Part shown: piece after piece, positions 40,419-49,487 of the stretch
Numbering within the stretch: position 1 is the stretch's first letter
How the letters are laid out: each line of letters opens with the position of its first letter
Origin: Brachybacterium sp036311905
Lineage (GTDB): Bacteria > Actinomycetota > Actinomycetes > Actinomycetales > Dermabacteraceae
Length of the DNA stretch: 64,000 nucleotides
NCBI RefSeq assembly: GCF_036311905.1
Contig: NZ_JAZDCH010000028.1
Coordinates: forward strand, 57,552-121,551
Direction: 5' to 3'
Made by a program: the position numbers and the translations under genes
The notes under the pieces: generated by a model
What the model saw: only the letters and a program-made list of their open reading frames with translations
The model's database searches: none
Told to the model about the DNA's origin: nothing

Positions 40419-41042
40419 GTGAGCACGCCGCCCCGACCCGATCCCGCCCAGCACTTCACCGCGTTGTACGACGAAACGTACGCCGACGTCCTCCGCTTCG
40501 TGCGCCGCCGCCACGGGGAGAGCGGGGCGGAGGACGTGGTCGCAGAGGCCTTCCTCGCGGCCTGGCGACGTTTCGAGGACCTGCCCGAGGATCGCGGCGA
40601 CGCCCGAGCCTGGCTGTTCGGCATCGCCCGCGGCACCCTCGCCAACGGTCGACGCAGCGACCGCCGTCGCGATGCCCTGGGCGTGCGCCTGGCCGACGCG
40701 GAGTCGACGACACCCCACCCGGAGGATGATGCTGCGACGTTGCGGCTCGACGTCGCCCGGGCCTGGCGCCATCTCACGGACGGCGAGCAGGAGGCCATCG
40801 CGCTCGCCGTCCTGGACGATCTCACGTCCGCGCAGGCTGCCCGCGTGCTCGGCACCACGGCGGTCGCCTACCGGCTGCGTGTGTCCCGTGCCCGCCGGAG
40901 ACTGCGCCGCCTCGTCGAGGACGGGCCGCCCCCGCACCCCGCGCCGCCCCCGCACCCCGGGCCGCCCGCGCGCCCCGCGCCGCCCGCCCACCCCGCGCGC
41001 CCCGCCCCGTCCGTCGACACCACCTGGGAGGCCATCCGATGA
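40419..41042 (+). CDS. ECF-type RNA polymerase sigma factor
   Basis: The product is 207 residues. Sigma region 2 spans about 10-75 (FTALYDETYADVLRFVRRRHG then AEDVVAEAFLAAWRRF), and region 4 about 115-165 (LTDGEQEAIALAVLDDLTSAQAARVLGTT, then YRLRVSRARRRLRRLV). After region 4 comes an unusual Pro/His/Ala tail (about 168-200). It directs transcription of a stress- or envelope-type regulon. GTG 40419 has AGGAAGAGG just upstream. It overlaps the membrane-protein gene by 4 bases, the layout of a sigma/anti-sigma pair. Confidence 0.93.
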   Translation: MSTPPRPDPAQHFTALYDETYADVLRFVRRRHGESGAEDVVAEAFLAAWRRFEDLPEDRGDARAWLFGIARGTLANGRRSDRRRDALGVRLADAESTTPHPEDDAATLRLDVARAWRHLTDGEQEAIALAVLDDLTSAQAARVLGTTAVAYRLRVSRARRRLRRLVEDGPPPHPAPPPHPGPPARPAPPAHPARPAPSVDTTWEAIR

Positions 41043-41866
41043 CGACCACCGAGATCGAGACCGCGCTGCGCTCCCTCGACCCCGCCCCTCCCCAGCACGC
41101 TGGTCGCGAGCAGCGGGCCGAGGCCGATCTCCGGCGGATCCTCGCCACCACGCGCCGGCAGCCGAAGGCTTCGGACCCGCGCTCCGCGGATGCCGACGAC
41201 ACCCGACCCCGGGCGGGATCGCGTCGGCATCCGCTGCGCCGACGGGGTCTCCTCGCTCTCGCCGCCGCGGCCCTCGTGGTCACGACGGCGGTGGTCGCCG
41301 TCGACCTGATCCGTCCGCCGACCGCCTCCGCCGGCTGGACCCCGGTCGGCGACCCGGTCGCCGTGGATGCCCCGGGCGTGCAGCAGTGCGCGCGCTGGTG
41401 GCGCGTGGAGTCCGATCGGCTGCGGCCGCTCCTGCAGGAGCAGCGCGGGAGCACGACCCTGGTCCTGGCGGGCGACGAGGACGGGCGGGAACTGCTGTGC
41501 ACCGCCACCCTCATCGATGGGCGGGAGCCGATCGGGGGTATGACCTCGCTGGAGGAGCCGCCCGCGGCGGCACCCGGTGCCGACGAAGTCGTGGTGGGTT
41601 TCGTGCAGACGTCGTTCCAGGAGGCCATGCCGCAGAACGGCTGGCAGGCCGATGGGTCCACCGCCATCACCGGGCACGTAGGCGAGGACGTGGCGCGCCT
41701 GGTCCTGGACACGGAGAGGGGCCCGGTGGAGGCGAGCGTCGCGGACGGCCGTTTCGCCGCCTGGTGGCCGATCGAGGACGACTCCGACCCGCACCCCGTC
41801 GTCCCGGCGACGATCACCCTGGCCGACGGCACCACCCGCACCGTGACCCTGGAGGGGAGCGCCTGA
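41039..41866 (+). CDS. Membrane protein coupled to ECF sigma gene, possible anti-sigma factor
   Basis: The product is 275 residues. A basic cytoplasmic N-terminus (1-65) precedes one transmembrane helix (about 68-92) and an extracellular domain (about 95-275) with a Cys pair (QQCARWW and LLCTATL). The N-terminus lacks the His-x3-Cys-x2-Cys zinc motif of ZAS anti-sigma factors. Its 4-base overlap with the sigma gene makes it the probable controller of that sigma, but this rests on context. The extracellular domain may sense an envelope signal. Confidence 0.75.
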   Translation: MTTTEIETALRSLDPAPPQHAGREQRAEADLRRILATTRRQPKASDPRSADADDTRPRAGSRRHPLRRRGLLALAAAALVVTTAVVAVDLIRPPTASAGWTPVGDPVAVDAPGVQQCARWWRVESDRLRPLLQEQRGSTTLVLAGDEDGRELLCTATLIDGREPIGGMTSLEEPPAAAPGADEVVVGFVQTSFQEAMPQNGWQADGSTAITGHVGEDVARLVLDTERGPVEASVADGRFAAWWPIEDDSDPHPVVPATITLADGTTRTVTLEGSA

Positions 41867-41952
41867 CGCCACCCGCGGCGACCCCGTAGGGTCGGGGCAC
41901 ACGGCGGGACGCATCCGGCCCCGCCGCAGTGACCACGAGAAGGAGCATCGCC

Positions 41953-42288
41953 ATGACGGAGAACCCCTACGACCCGTCCGCTAACGGCACCGACACCCCG
42001 CGCGAGGACGTCACCGGCCCCGACGGGACCGAGAACATCGACCGGATCCTCGAGCTGGAGCGGGAGCGGGACGCCTCCGGTCGCAGCGACGACGCCGCGG
42101 ACATGCCCGCCGAGCTGGGCGAGGAGGACGTGGCCGCCGCCGAGCAGGGCAACCGCGCCGGGGACGAGATGCTCACCGATCAGGAGCTCCCGGACGGCCG
42201 GGAGCTGCTGGACGAGGCCGACGAGCCCGTGGACGCCTTCGAGGACGAGCCCTTCGCCGAGGACGACCCACTGCGCCGCGACCGCTGA
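41953..42288 (+). CDS. Small acidic hypothetical protein
   Basis: The product is 111 residues, about one third Asp plus Glu, low complexity and probably disordered. It has no signal peptide or membrane segment and no family I recognise. AAGGAG ends 7-8 bases before ATG 41953; the earlier in-frame GTG would lie in the ribosome site. The gene lies after the sigma/membrane pair by 86 bases and ends 12 bases from the convergent aldehyde dehydrogenase gene. A similar tiny acidic protein is encoded at 59596. Confidence 0.72.
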   Translation: MTENPYDPSANGTDTPREDVTGPDGTENIDRILELERERDASGRSDDAADMPAELGEEDVAAAEQGNRAGDEMLTDQELPDGRELLDEADEPVDAFEDEPFAEDDPLRRDR

Positions 42289-42300
42289 CGGGCGCCGAGC

Positions 42301-43803
42301 TCACAGGGGCAGGCGCACGTACGTCATCTCCAGGTACTCGGCCATCCCCTCGTGGGATCCTTCGCGGCCGAGCCCCGACTCCTTGACCCCGCCGAAGGGG
42401 GCGGCCGCATCGGACGCGACCCCGAGGTTCACCGCGACCATCCCCGACTCGATCCGCCGCGCCGCGGCCGTCACCGCGCCCAGATCGTCCCCGATCACGT
42501 AGCTCATCAGCCCGAACTCGGTGTCGTTCGCGGCGCGGACCATCTCGTCCACGTCGTCCATGACGATGATCGGGGCGACGGGCCCGAAGATCTCCTCCCG
42601 GGCGACGCGGGCGTCGGCCGGGACGTCGGCGAGCACCGTCGGCAGGTAGTACGTGCCGCCCGCGCAGCCGTCCGGCAGCTCCTCGGCCGTCGGCCGGCGC
42701 CCGCCCACCAGCACCCGCGCCCCGCGCTCGACCGCGTCGGCGACCAGCTCCTCGACCTTCGCGAGCCCCGCCTCGTCGAGGAGCGGGCCGAGCGTCGTCG
42801 CGGGGTCGATCCCGGGCCCCACTTGCAACGCCGCCGCCCGCTCCACGAGCGCCGCCGTGAACTCCTCCGCCACCGACGCGTGCACGTAGAAGCGGTTCGC
42901 GGCGGTGCACGCCTCGCCGTTGTTGCGGAACTTCGCGGGCATCGCCGCCTCCACGGCGGTCGCCACGTCGGCCGACGGAAGCACCAGGAACGGTGCGTTC
43001 CCGCCGAGCTCCATCGACGTGCGCAGCACTTGCTCGGAGGCCTGGGCGAGCAGCCCGCGACCCACCGGGGTCGAGCCGGTGAAGGACATCTTCCGCAGCC
43101 GCGGATCGGCGAGCAGCGTCCCGGACAGCCCCCGTGCGTCGGAGGTGACCACGCAGTTCACGACGCCATCTGGCACACCGGCGTCGGCCAGGATCCGCAT
43201 CAGCAGCAGCGACGTCAGCGGCGTGGCCTGCGCGGGCTTGAGCACCACGGTGCAGCCGGCCGCGAGCGCCGGACCGATCTTCCGCGTGCCCATCGACAGC
43301 GGGAAGTTCCACGGCGTGATCGCGAGGACCGGGCCGACGGGCCGCGCCACGGTGAGGATCGCCTGGTCGGCGCTGGGCGCCTGCCGGAACCCGCCCGGCT
43401 GCCGCACCGCCTGCTCCGAGAACCAGCGCAGGAACTCGGCCCCGTACGTGACCTCGCCGTACGCCTCCGCGAGCGGCTTGCCCATCTCGAGGGTCATCGC
43501 GAGCGCGAGGTCGTCGGCCCGCTCGTGGCACAGCTCGTAGGCGCGGCGCAGGATCTCCGAGCGCTCCCGCGGGAGGGTCGCCGCCCACGCGTCCTGCGCG
43601 GCGACCGCGGCATCCAGCGCGCGGCGCCCGACGGTCGCGGCGTCGGCGTCCACGACCTCGAGCAGCGGCAGCCCCGTCGCGGGGTCGATGACGTCCAGCG
43701 ACGGGGTCCCGCCGAGGAAGCCGCCGTCCACGAAGGAGCTGCGCGGCACCCGCTCCAGCAGGTCGGCGATGCGGTCCGGGGTGATGGTGGGCAGGTCGGG
43801 CAC
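42301..43803 (-). CDS. NAD(P)-dependent aldehyde dehydrogenase (succinate-semialdehyde type)
   Basis: The product is 500 residues. The catalytic Cys299 (FRNNGEACTAANRFYV) and general base Glu265 (SMELGGNAPF) are visible, with cofactor motifs ITPWNFPLS and FTGSTPVG. ANRFYVH and GGVKESGLGREG are typical of GabD/succinate-semialdehyde dehydrogenases. Start GTG 43803 has GGAGG about 5 bases upstream. It ends 12 bases from the convergent acidic-protein gene. The four-carbon substrate is inferred by family resemblance; no other GABA gene is nearby. Confidence 0.92.
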   Translation of the reverse strand: MPDLPTITPDRIADLLERVPRSSFVDGGFLGGTPSLDVIDPATGLPLLEVVDADAATVGRRALDAAVAAQDAWAATLPRERSEILRRAYELCHERADDLALAMTLEMGKPLAEAYGEVTYGAEFLRWFSEQAVRQPGGFRQAPSADQAILTVARPVGPVLAITPWNFPLSMGTRKIGPALAAGCTVVLKPAQATPLTSLLLMRILADAGVPDGVVNCVVTSDARGLSGTLLADPRLRKMSFTGSTPVGRGLLAQASEQVLRTSMELGGNAPFLVLPSADVATAVEAAMPAKFRNNGEACTAANRFYVHASVAEEFTAALVERAAALQVGPGIDPATTLGPLLDEAGLAKVEELVADAVERGARVLVGGRRPTAEELPDGCAGGTYYLPTVLADVPADARVAREEIFGPVAPIIVMDDVDEMVRAANDTEFGLMSYVIGDDLGAVTAAARRIESGMVAVNLGVASDAAAPFGGVKESGLGREGSHEGMAEYLEMTYVRLPL

Positions 43804-43894
43804 GGGAACCTCCAACGTCGTCGGGTCCGTCCAGTCTGCCCCTCGGCGTCGCCCGGCGGGGGCATGCTGGGCCCGAGGCCGCGGCCCCGACCGG

Positions 43895-44230
43895 TCAGAG
43901 GGCCGCGATGTCCTTCGGCTCCTCGGCGCCGTCCTCGTTCTCGCGCACGATCATGCGGATCGGGTCGAGCTTCGCCCAGACGAAGAAGAGGATCGCGACG
44001 ACCACCATGGCGATGCCCGCCCAGAGGTTGGCGTTGAGCCCGTCTGTCTTCGCGGCCTCGTGCGGCGTGAACGCGAACAGCCCCATCGCGACGAGGATCA
44101 GGCCGAACAGGCCTACGAGCGCGCCGATGAAGGTGCGGATGTCGAAGGCGCCGGCGGTCTCGACGTGGGCGTCCGCGGGGACGTCGGGGGAGTCGGCCGG
44201 CTCGGGGGTCGTGCCCTTGTGCGTGTTCAT
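43895..44230 (-). CDS. Small two-helix membrane protein paired with an SSS symporter
   Basis: The product is 111 residues with two transmembrane helices (about 31-54 and 68-88), a polar N-terminus and an acidic C-tail. It follows the sodium:solute symporter gene by 23 bases on the same strand, with AGGAG 6 bases before its ATG, so it is co-transcribed. Small companion membrane proteins are common next to SSS transporters in actinobacteria; a role in assembly or regulation is suggested by linkage only. Confidence 0.8.
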   Translation of the reverse strand: MNTHKGTTPEPADSPDVPADAHVETAGAFDIRTFIGALVGLFGLILVAMGLFAFTPHEAAKTDGLNANLWAGIAMVVVAILFFVWAKLDPIRMIVRENEDGAEEPKDIAAL

Positions 44231-44253
44231 GGTGTGCTCCTGGTGATCCCGGC

Positions 44254-45951
44254 TCAGGCGAAGACGATGTTCAGGACGCTGACGAGGACCAGGCCCAGGC
44301 CGGCCATCGGCACCGGGCGGCGCCAGATCGGCAGGTCCTTCTCCTCGGGGTCGACGAGCTGGGACTTCGGGGTCTCGGAGTAGACCAGGCCCTTCAGCTC
44401 GTGGACGGGCTTCGGGGCGGTGAACTGCGTGACCACCACGGAGACGAGGATGTCGACCACGAAGGCGGTCGCGGCGCTCACGAAGGCGAGGCCCTGGCCG
44501 GGCAGCTCGAACAGCCCGAAGAAGGTGGAGGAGGCCCACAGCGCGACGGCCGAGAGGGTACCGGCGACGAGGCCGGTCCAGCCCGCGGTGGGGGTCATCC
44601 GCTTCCAGAACATGCCCAGGATGAAGGTCGCGAACAGCGGCGCGTTGAAGAACCCGAAGAGGGTCTGCAGGTAGTCCATGAGATTGGAGAACTGCCCGGC
44701 GATGAGCGCGGTGAAGATCGCGATGACGCAGGCCATGAGCGTCGCGACGCGGCCCACCTTCAGGTAGTGGGCGTCGGGGGCGTCCGGCTTCACGTACTGC
44801 TGGTAGAGGTCGTAGGAGACCACCGTGTTGAAGGCGGAGATGTTCGCGGCCATGCCGGCCATGAACGCGGCGAGCAGGCCCGCGATCGCGACGCCGAGCA
44901 GGCCGTTGGGGAGCACGTCGCGCATGAGCAGTAGCAGCGCGTCGTTGTAGTTCACACCGGTGGCGGCCGCGCCGGCGGCGTCGCCCGCGTGGTCGAGCTG
45001 CTTGTACTCGGTGAGCTCGCCGACGAGCACGGCGGCGATCATGCCGGGGATGATCACGATGAAGGGGATGAACATCTTCGGGAAGGCGCCGATGATCGGC
45101 GTCATCCGGGCGGCGGTGAGCGACTTCGAGGCCATCGCGCGCTGCACCTCGACGAAGTTCGTGGTCCAGTAGCCGAAGGAGAGCACGAAGCCGAGGCCGA
45201 AGACGATCCCGATCACGGAGAGCACGGGGCTGTCGAAGCCGGAGAGGGCCTGGCCGGGCCAGGTGTGCAGCTGCTCCCCGCCGAGCATGCCGTCCCCGGC
45301 GACGCGCTCCGTGAGGCCGTTCCAGCCGCCCACGCGGTGCAGGCCGATCAGGGTCAGCGGCAGCAGCGCCGCGACGATCACGAAGAACTGCAGCACCTCG
45401 TTGTAGATCGCGGCGGAGAGCCCGCCCACGGTGATGTAGAAGAGCACGAACGCGGCGGCGAGGACGAGCCCCACCCACATCGGCCAGCCCAGCAGCCGGT
45501 TCACGATCGTCGCGAGCAGCGACAGGTTCACGCCCGCGATGAGCAGCTGCGCGACGGCGAAGCTGATCGAGTTCACCAGATGCGCGCCGGTGCCGAAGCG
45601 CATCCGCATGAACTCGGGGACCGAGCGCACCTTCGAGCCGTAGTAGAACGGCATCATCACGACGCCGAGGAACAGCATCGCAGGCACCGCGCCGACCCAG
45701 AAGTAGTGCATCGTCGGCATGCCGTACTGGGCGCCCGTGGCGGACATGCCCATGATCTCGACCGCGCCGAGGTTCGCGGAGATGAACGCCAGGCCCGTGA
45801 CCCACGCGGGCAGCGAGCGGCCGGAGAGGAAGAACTCGATGGAGCTGGAGACGCCGCGCTTGGCGTACCACCCCACTCCGAGCACGAAGACGAAGTACAA
45901 CGCGATGATCGCGTAGTCGATCCACTGCGCATCCAGCCGGATGTCGACCAT
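44254..45951 (-). CDS. Sodium:solute symporter (SSS family, SglT-like)
   Basis: The product is 565 residues with about 14 transmembrane helices. The LeuT-fold SSS core begins at DYAIIALYFVFVLGVGWYAKR. SGRSLPAWVTGLAFISANLGAVE and GFGYWTTNFVEVQRAMASK-like segments (here SFGYWTTNFVEVQRAMAS) match the sugar branch (vSGLT-like). It imports a sugar or polyol with sodium; the substrate is not known, but galactose is plausible because a galactoside gene cluster lies divergent. A ribosome site AAGGA lies about 10 bases before the ATG. It is divergent from the ABC binding-protein gene, with a 394-base control region. Confidence 0.92.
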   Translation of the reverse strand: MVDIRLDAQWIDYAIIALYFVFVLGVGWYAKRGVSSSIEFFLSGRSLPAWVTGLAFISANLGAVEIMGMSATGAQYGMPTMHYFWVGAVPAMLFLGVVMMPFYYGSKVRSVPEFMRMRFGTGAHLVNSISFAVAQLLIAGVNLSLLATIVNRLLGWPMWVGLVLAAAFVLFYITVGGLSAAIYNEVLQFFVIVAALLPLTLIGLHRVGGWNGLTERVAGDGMLGGEQLHTWPGQALSGFDSPVLSVIGIVFGLGFVLSFGYWTTNFVEVQRAMASKSLTAARMTPIIGAFPKMFIPFIVIIPGMIAAVLVGELTEYKQLDHAGDAAGAAATGVNYNDALLLLMRDVLPNGLLGVAIAGLLAAFMAGMAANISAFNTVVSYDLYQQYVKPDAPDAHYLKVGRVATLMACVIAIFTALIAGQFSNLMDYLQTLFGFFNAPLFATFILGMFWKRMTPTAGWTGLVAGTLSAVALWASSTFFGLFELPGQGLAFVSAATAFVVDILVSVVVTQFTAPKPVHELKGLVYSETPKSQLVDPEEKDLPIWRRPVPMAGLGLVLVSVLNIVFA

Positions 45952-46241
45952 GATCAGATCCTTCAGAGTGGGGAGAGGGGGAGGGGACGTGGAGGGGACG
46001 GGTCCGGGCCAGCGGTGAGCTGACGGGGAATCCAGCGCCGACGGCGGGTCACGCTACCACCGGGCGAGGAGCCGCGTGCGGCATCTTCCCTCAAGGTCCG
46101 GACAGATGCTCCGCCGTGTGGTAACGGCGCGCCGGTCGGTGGGCGGACGGGCAGGGTGGTCGGCCGACGGGCCCGGACCGTGCCCGGGCATCCGTTCCAG
46201 CCCGACCGCCCCCGCCTCGACGTGGCTCGGCTCACGTCGAC

Positions 46242-46253
46242 GGGAACGTTCAC
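46242..46253 (+). promoter_or_regulatory. Putative LacI-family operator upstream of the ABC importer
   Basis: GGGAACGTTCAC has a central CG dyad (GAACGTTC), the hallmark of LacI/GalR operators, about 33 bases before the TAGGCT -10 element. No LacI regulator gene is in the window. Confidence 0.45.
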
Positions 46254-46285
46254 GTGGAAAATAGTGCCCCGTCACTTTTCTCGGT

Positions 46286-46291
46286 TAGGCT
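46286..46291 (+). promoter_or_regulatory. -10 element of the carbohydrate ABC operon
   Basis: TAGGCT, with a leader of about 48 bases and an AAGGAGAGC ribosome site before the ATG at 46346. Confidence 0.5.
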
Positions 46292-46345
46292 CGCGGCGCT
46301 CGGAGACGAGACACGACTCGATGATGAGGAACGACAAGGAGAGCG

Positions 46346-47680
46346 ATGAGGCAACGACTGTCGCGGCGCTCGGCGCTGGTGGGGACCGGAGCGGCGCTCG
46401 CCGCCGGGCTCGCCGCCTGCGCCCCGCCCAACAACGGCACGGTGAACGCCGAGCCCACCATCCCCGCCGCGGACGGCAAGGTCACCGTGACCTACTGGGC
46501 GTGGCTGAAGGACCTGCAGAAGGTCGCCGACGTGTTCAACGCGTCGCAGGACCGGATCACGGTCGAGGCCACCTGGATCCCCGGTGGCAACTCGGGCGGC
46601 TACGCCAAGATCCTCTCCGCGGTCGCCGCGGGCGGCGGTCCCGACATCGCCCAGGTCGAGCTGCGTCAGATCCCCGAGTTCGCCCTCGCCGGCGCGCTCG
46701 TGGACCTCACCCGCTACGGCTTCGGCGACCAGGAGTCGCTGTTCGACCCGGGCGCGATCAGCCAGGTCAAGGTGGGCGACTCCTTCTGGGGCGTCCCGCA
46801 GGACACCGGCCCCGTCGCGACCTTCTACAACCGCGAGGTCCTCGAGGGGGAGCTGGGGCTGACCGTCCCCGCGACCTGGGACGACTTCCGCGAGGTCGCG
46901 GGTGCCGTGCAGGAGGCCGGCAAGAACCTCATCAGTCTCGACCCCTCCGACGGATCGCACCCCATCGCCTGGGTCATGCAGTCCGGCGCGGTGTGGTTCC
47001 GCCCCGAGGGCGACGGCTGGATCGTCGACATGACCGACGACGCCTCGATGCGCGTCGCCGAGTTCTGGGACGGCATCTTCGCCGACGGGATCGTCGGCAC
47101 CGGCTACGGCTCGTACACCACGCCCTGGTACGCGGCGGCCGGTGACGGCAACGTGCTCGCCTCGATCTCGGGCTCCTGGTCCGACGCCCTGAACGCCACC
47201 GTCCCCGGCGGCGAGGGCAAGTGGGCGGTCGCCCCGATGCCCACCTGGTCCGACGGCTATGCCTCCGGCGGCCACGGCGGCTCCTCCGGCGCGATCCTGT
47301 CGAACGCGAAGCACCCTGCCGAGGCGCTCGAGTTCCTCACCTGGATGTGCACCGACCCCGCGGGGATCGACGCGATGATCCAGTACTCCGGCATCGGCTG
47401 GTCCCCGGCCGCGGACTACATCGGCGAGAGCCGCATGCAGCCCTCGGAGTTCTTCTCCGGCCAGAACTACAACGAGGAGGTCATCGTCCCGATGGCCGCC
47501 GGCCAGAACCTCGACTGGACCTGGGCACCGCTCATGCAGCGCGCCCAGGCGATCATCGGGGACGGCATGACCCGAGCAGTCAGCGGCGAGGTGCCGCTGG
47601 TGGACATGTTCGCCGACGCGCAGACGCAGATCGTCGACATCATGCGCACCATCGGCTTGAACGCGGAGGAGGCACGATGA
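46346..47680 (+). CDS. Carbohydrate ABC transporter substrate-binding lipoprotein
   Basis: The product is 444 residues. The signal peptide has twin arginines (LSRRSALVG) and the lipobox GLAAC (Cys25). The mature protein is a family 1 extracellular sugar-binding protein: VTVTYWAWLKDLQKVADVFN at the start, and many Trp residues (for example WSDGYASGG and DWTWAPLM) suited to stacking on sugar rings. It delivers substrate to the two permeases encoded next. Downstream beta-galactosidases suggest galactosides as substrate. The stop overlaps the next start (ATGA). Confidence 0.93.
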   Translation: MRQRLSRRSALVGTGAALAAGLAACAPPNNGTVNAEPTIPAADGKVTVTYWAWLKDLQKVADVFNASQDRITVEATWIPGGNSGGYAKILSAVAAGGGPDIAQVELRQIPEFALAGALVDLTRYGFGDQESLFDPGAISQVKVGDSFWGVPQDTGPVATFYNREVLEGELGLTVPATWDDFREVAGAVQEAGKNLISLDPSDGSHPIAWVMQSGAVWFRPEGDGWIVDMTDDASMRVAEFWDGIFADGIVGTGYGSYTTPWYAAAGDGNVLASISGSWSDALNATVPGGEGKWAVAPMPTWSDGYASGGHGGSSGAILSNAKHPAEALEFLTWMCTDPAGIDAMIQYSGIGWSPAADYIGESRMQPSEFFSGQNYNEEVIVPMAAGQNLDWTWAPLMQRAQAIIGDGMTRAVSGEVPLVDMFADAQTQIVDIMRTIGLNAEEAR

Positions 47681-48561
47681 AGGCGAAGTCCGCTCCCTGG
47701 GTGCTGATGGCGCCCTTCCTGTTCCTGTTCGTGGTGACCATGGTGGTGCCGATCATCATGGCGATCGGCTACTCCTTCACCCGCGTCGAGCGCTCCGGCC
47801 TCCTCGGTGAGGCGGGCGTGACCAGCGTGTTCGCCGGCCTCGACAACTACATCGCGGCACTGTCGAACGTCAACTTCATCGCCTCGCTCGGCCGCATGGT
47901 GCTCTTCGGCGCGGTGCAGGTGACGGTCATGATCGTCGCCGCGACGGTCCTCGCCCTGCTCCTCGAGAGCGCCTCGGCGAAGTGGCCCGGCTTCTTCCGC
48001 GCGACCTACTTCCTGCCCTACGGCATCCCCGGCGTGATCGCGACGATCCTGTGGTCCTTCCTCTACATCCCGGGCCTCAGCCCGATCGTGGACACCCTCG
48101 CGGTGGTCGGGATCAACGTCGACTTCCTCGCCCCGAACATGGTGCTGTGGTCGATCGCGAACATCGTGACCTGGACCTACACCGGCTACAACATGCTCAT
48201 CATCATCGCCCAGCTGAAGGCGATCCCCGGTGAGCTCTACGAGGCGGCCAAGCTCGACGGCGCCTCCTCGCTGCGGGTCGCGCTGTCCATCCAGCTGCCG
48301 CTGATCCGCCCCGCGCTCATGCTCACGATCATCTTCTCGATCATCGGGACCCTGCAGCTCTTCGCCGAGCCGCGCCTGCTGCAGACCATGAGCTCCGGCA
48401 TCACCTCGGAGTACACCCCGAACATGTCCGCCTACGCCTTCGCCTTCCAGTACAACGACATCGGCATGGCGGCCGCGCAGGCCGTGATCATCGCGGTCTC
48501 GGCCTTCGTGCTGTCCGCCGTGGCGCTCGGCATCTCGAACTGGACGGAGAAGCGTCGATGA
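47677..48561 (+). CDS. Carbohydrate ABC transporter permease 1 (MalF-like)
   Basis: The product is 294 residues with six predicted transmembrane helices. The EAA loop ELYEAAKLDGASSLRVALSI near the C-terminal third contacts the ATPase. It starts with an ATGA overlap after GGAGGAGG. It is the first of the two inner-membrane permeases of a CUT1-type sugar importer. No ATPase is encoded here; in actinobacteria such systems commonly share an MsiK/UgpC-type ATPase encoded elsewhere. Confidence 0.94.
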   Translation: MKAKSAPWVLMAPFLFLFVVTMVVPIIMAIGYSFTRVERSGLLGEAGVTSVFAGLDNYIAALSNVNFIASLGRMVLFGAVQVTVMIVAATVLALLLESASAKWPGFFRATYFLPYGIPGVIATILWSFLYIPGLSPIVDTLAVVGINVDFLAPNMVLWSIANIVTWTYTGYNMLIIIAQLKAIPGELYEAAKLDGASSLRVALSIQLPLIRPALMLTIIFSIIGTLQLFAEPRLLQTMSSGITSEYTPNMSAYAFAFQYNDIGMAAAQAVIIAVSAFVLSAVALGISNWTEKRR

Positions 48562-49487
48562 CCACCACGCAGACTCACCGGGCGAAGGCCTCCGGCTCGC
48601 CCCGCCGCACCGCCGACCACTCCCGCTCCGGCTCCCGCGACGCGGGCCGTCGGCCCACCACCACGATCCTGGTCACCGCGATCCTCGCGATCGTCGCGAT
48701 CTACTTCCTGGTGCCGGTCTACTGGGTGGTCGTCAACGCCACCAAGTCCACCGAGGACCTCTTCGGCACGAGCGGCTTCTGGTTCGGCGAGAACTTCCAG
48801 CTGTTCGAGAACCTCGGCGCCGTGCTCAGCGCGAACGGCGGGATCTTCCCCCGCTGGGCGCTGAACTCGCTGCTCTACTCGGGCGTGGGCTCCCTGCTCG
48901 CGACCTACTTCGCGGTCGCCGCGGGCTATGCGCTGGCGAAGTACCGCTTCCGGGGACGCAGCCTGGTCTACGGCTTCGTGCTGGGCGGTGTGCTGGTGCC
49001 CGGCACCGCGGTGGCGCTGCCGCTGTTCTTCCTGTTCAGCTCGGTGGGCCTGACCAACACCTACTGGTCCGTGCTGATCCCGTCGCTCGTGAGCCCCTTC
49101 GGCCTGTTCCTCGCCTCGATCTACGCGAGCGCCGCGGTGCCGGACGAGATGCTCGAGGCGGGCCGTCTCGACGGCGTCAGCGAGATCGGGCTCTTCCACC
49201 GCCTGGCCCTGCCGCAGCTGACCCCGGCGGTCGTGACCATCGTGCTGTTCCAGTTCGTCGCGATCTGGAACAACTACTTCCTGCCCCTGGTGATGCTGGC
49301 CGACGAGCGGCTCTACCCGATCACCCTGGGCCTGGACAACTGGCGCGCGCAGACGGACCGTCTGCCGGAGTTCTACCAGCTCACCGTGGGCGGCGCGCTG
49401 CTCTCGGTGATCCCGCTGGCGATCCTCATCCTGGTGCTGCAGCGCTTCTGGCGCGGCGGCCTCACCGAGGGCTCCGTCAAGGGCTGA
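48558..49487 (+). CDS. Carbohydrate ABC transporter permease 2 (MalG-like)
   Basis: The product is 309 residues. A basic, Ser/Arg-rich N-terminus (1-35) precedes six transmembrane helices. The EAA loop EAGRLDGVSEIGLFHRLALP is intact, as is the MalG-type C-terminal end (LVLQRFWRGGLTEGSVKG). It pairs with the preceding permease, with which it overlaps by 4 bases. Together they form the channel for the sugar delivered by the lipoprotein at 46346. Confidence 0.94.
   Translation: MTTTQTHRAKASGSPRRTADHSRSGSRDAGRRPTTTILVTAILAIVAIYFLVPVYWVVVNATKSTEDLFGTSGFWFGENFQLFENLGAVLSANGGIFPRWALNSLLYSGVGSLLATYFAVAAGYALAKYRFRGRSLVYGFVLGGVLVPGTAVALPLFFLFSSVGLTNTYWSVLIPSLVSPFGLFLASIYASAAVPDEMLEAGRLDGVSEIGLFHRLALPQLTPAVVTIVLFQFVAIWNNYFLPLVMLADERLYPITLGLDNWRAQTDRLPEFYQLTVGGALLSVIPLAILILVLQRFWRGGLTEGSVKG

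Larger units (their letters stand above)
45952..46345. other. 394-base divergent control region (SSS symporter / ABC importer)
   Basis: No coding frame is convincing here. The right side holds a likely promoter TAGGCT (46286-46291) 54 bases before the binding-protein ATG. A LacI-type near-palindrome GGGAACGTTCAC (46242-46253) lies just upstream of it, the position of a repressor or catabolite site. Confidence 0.55.
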
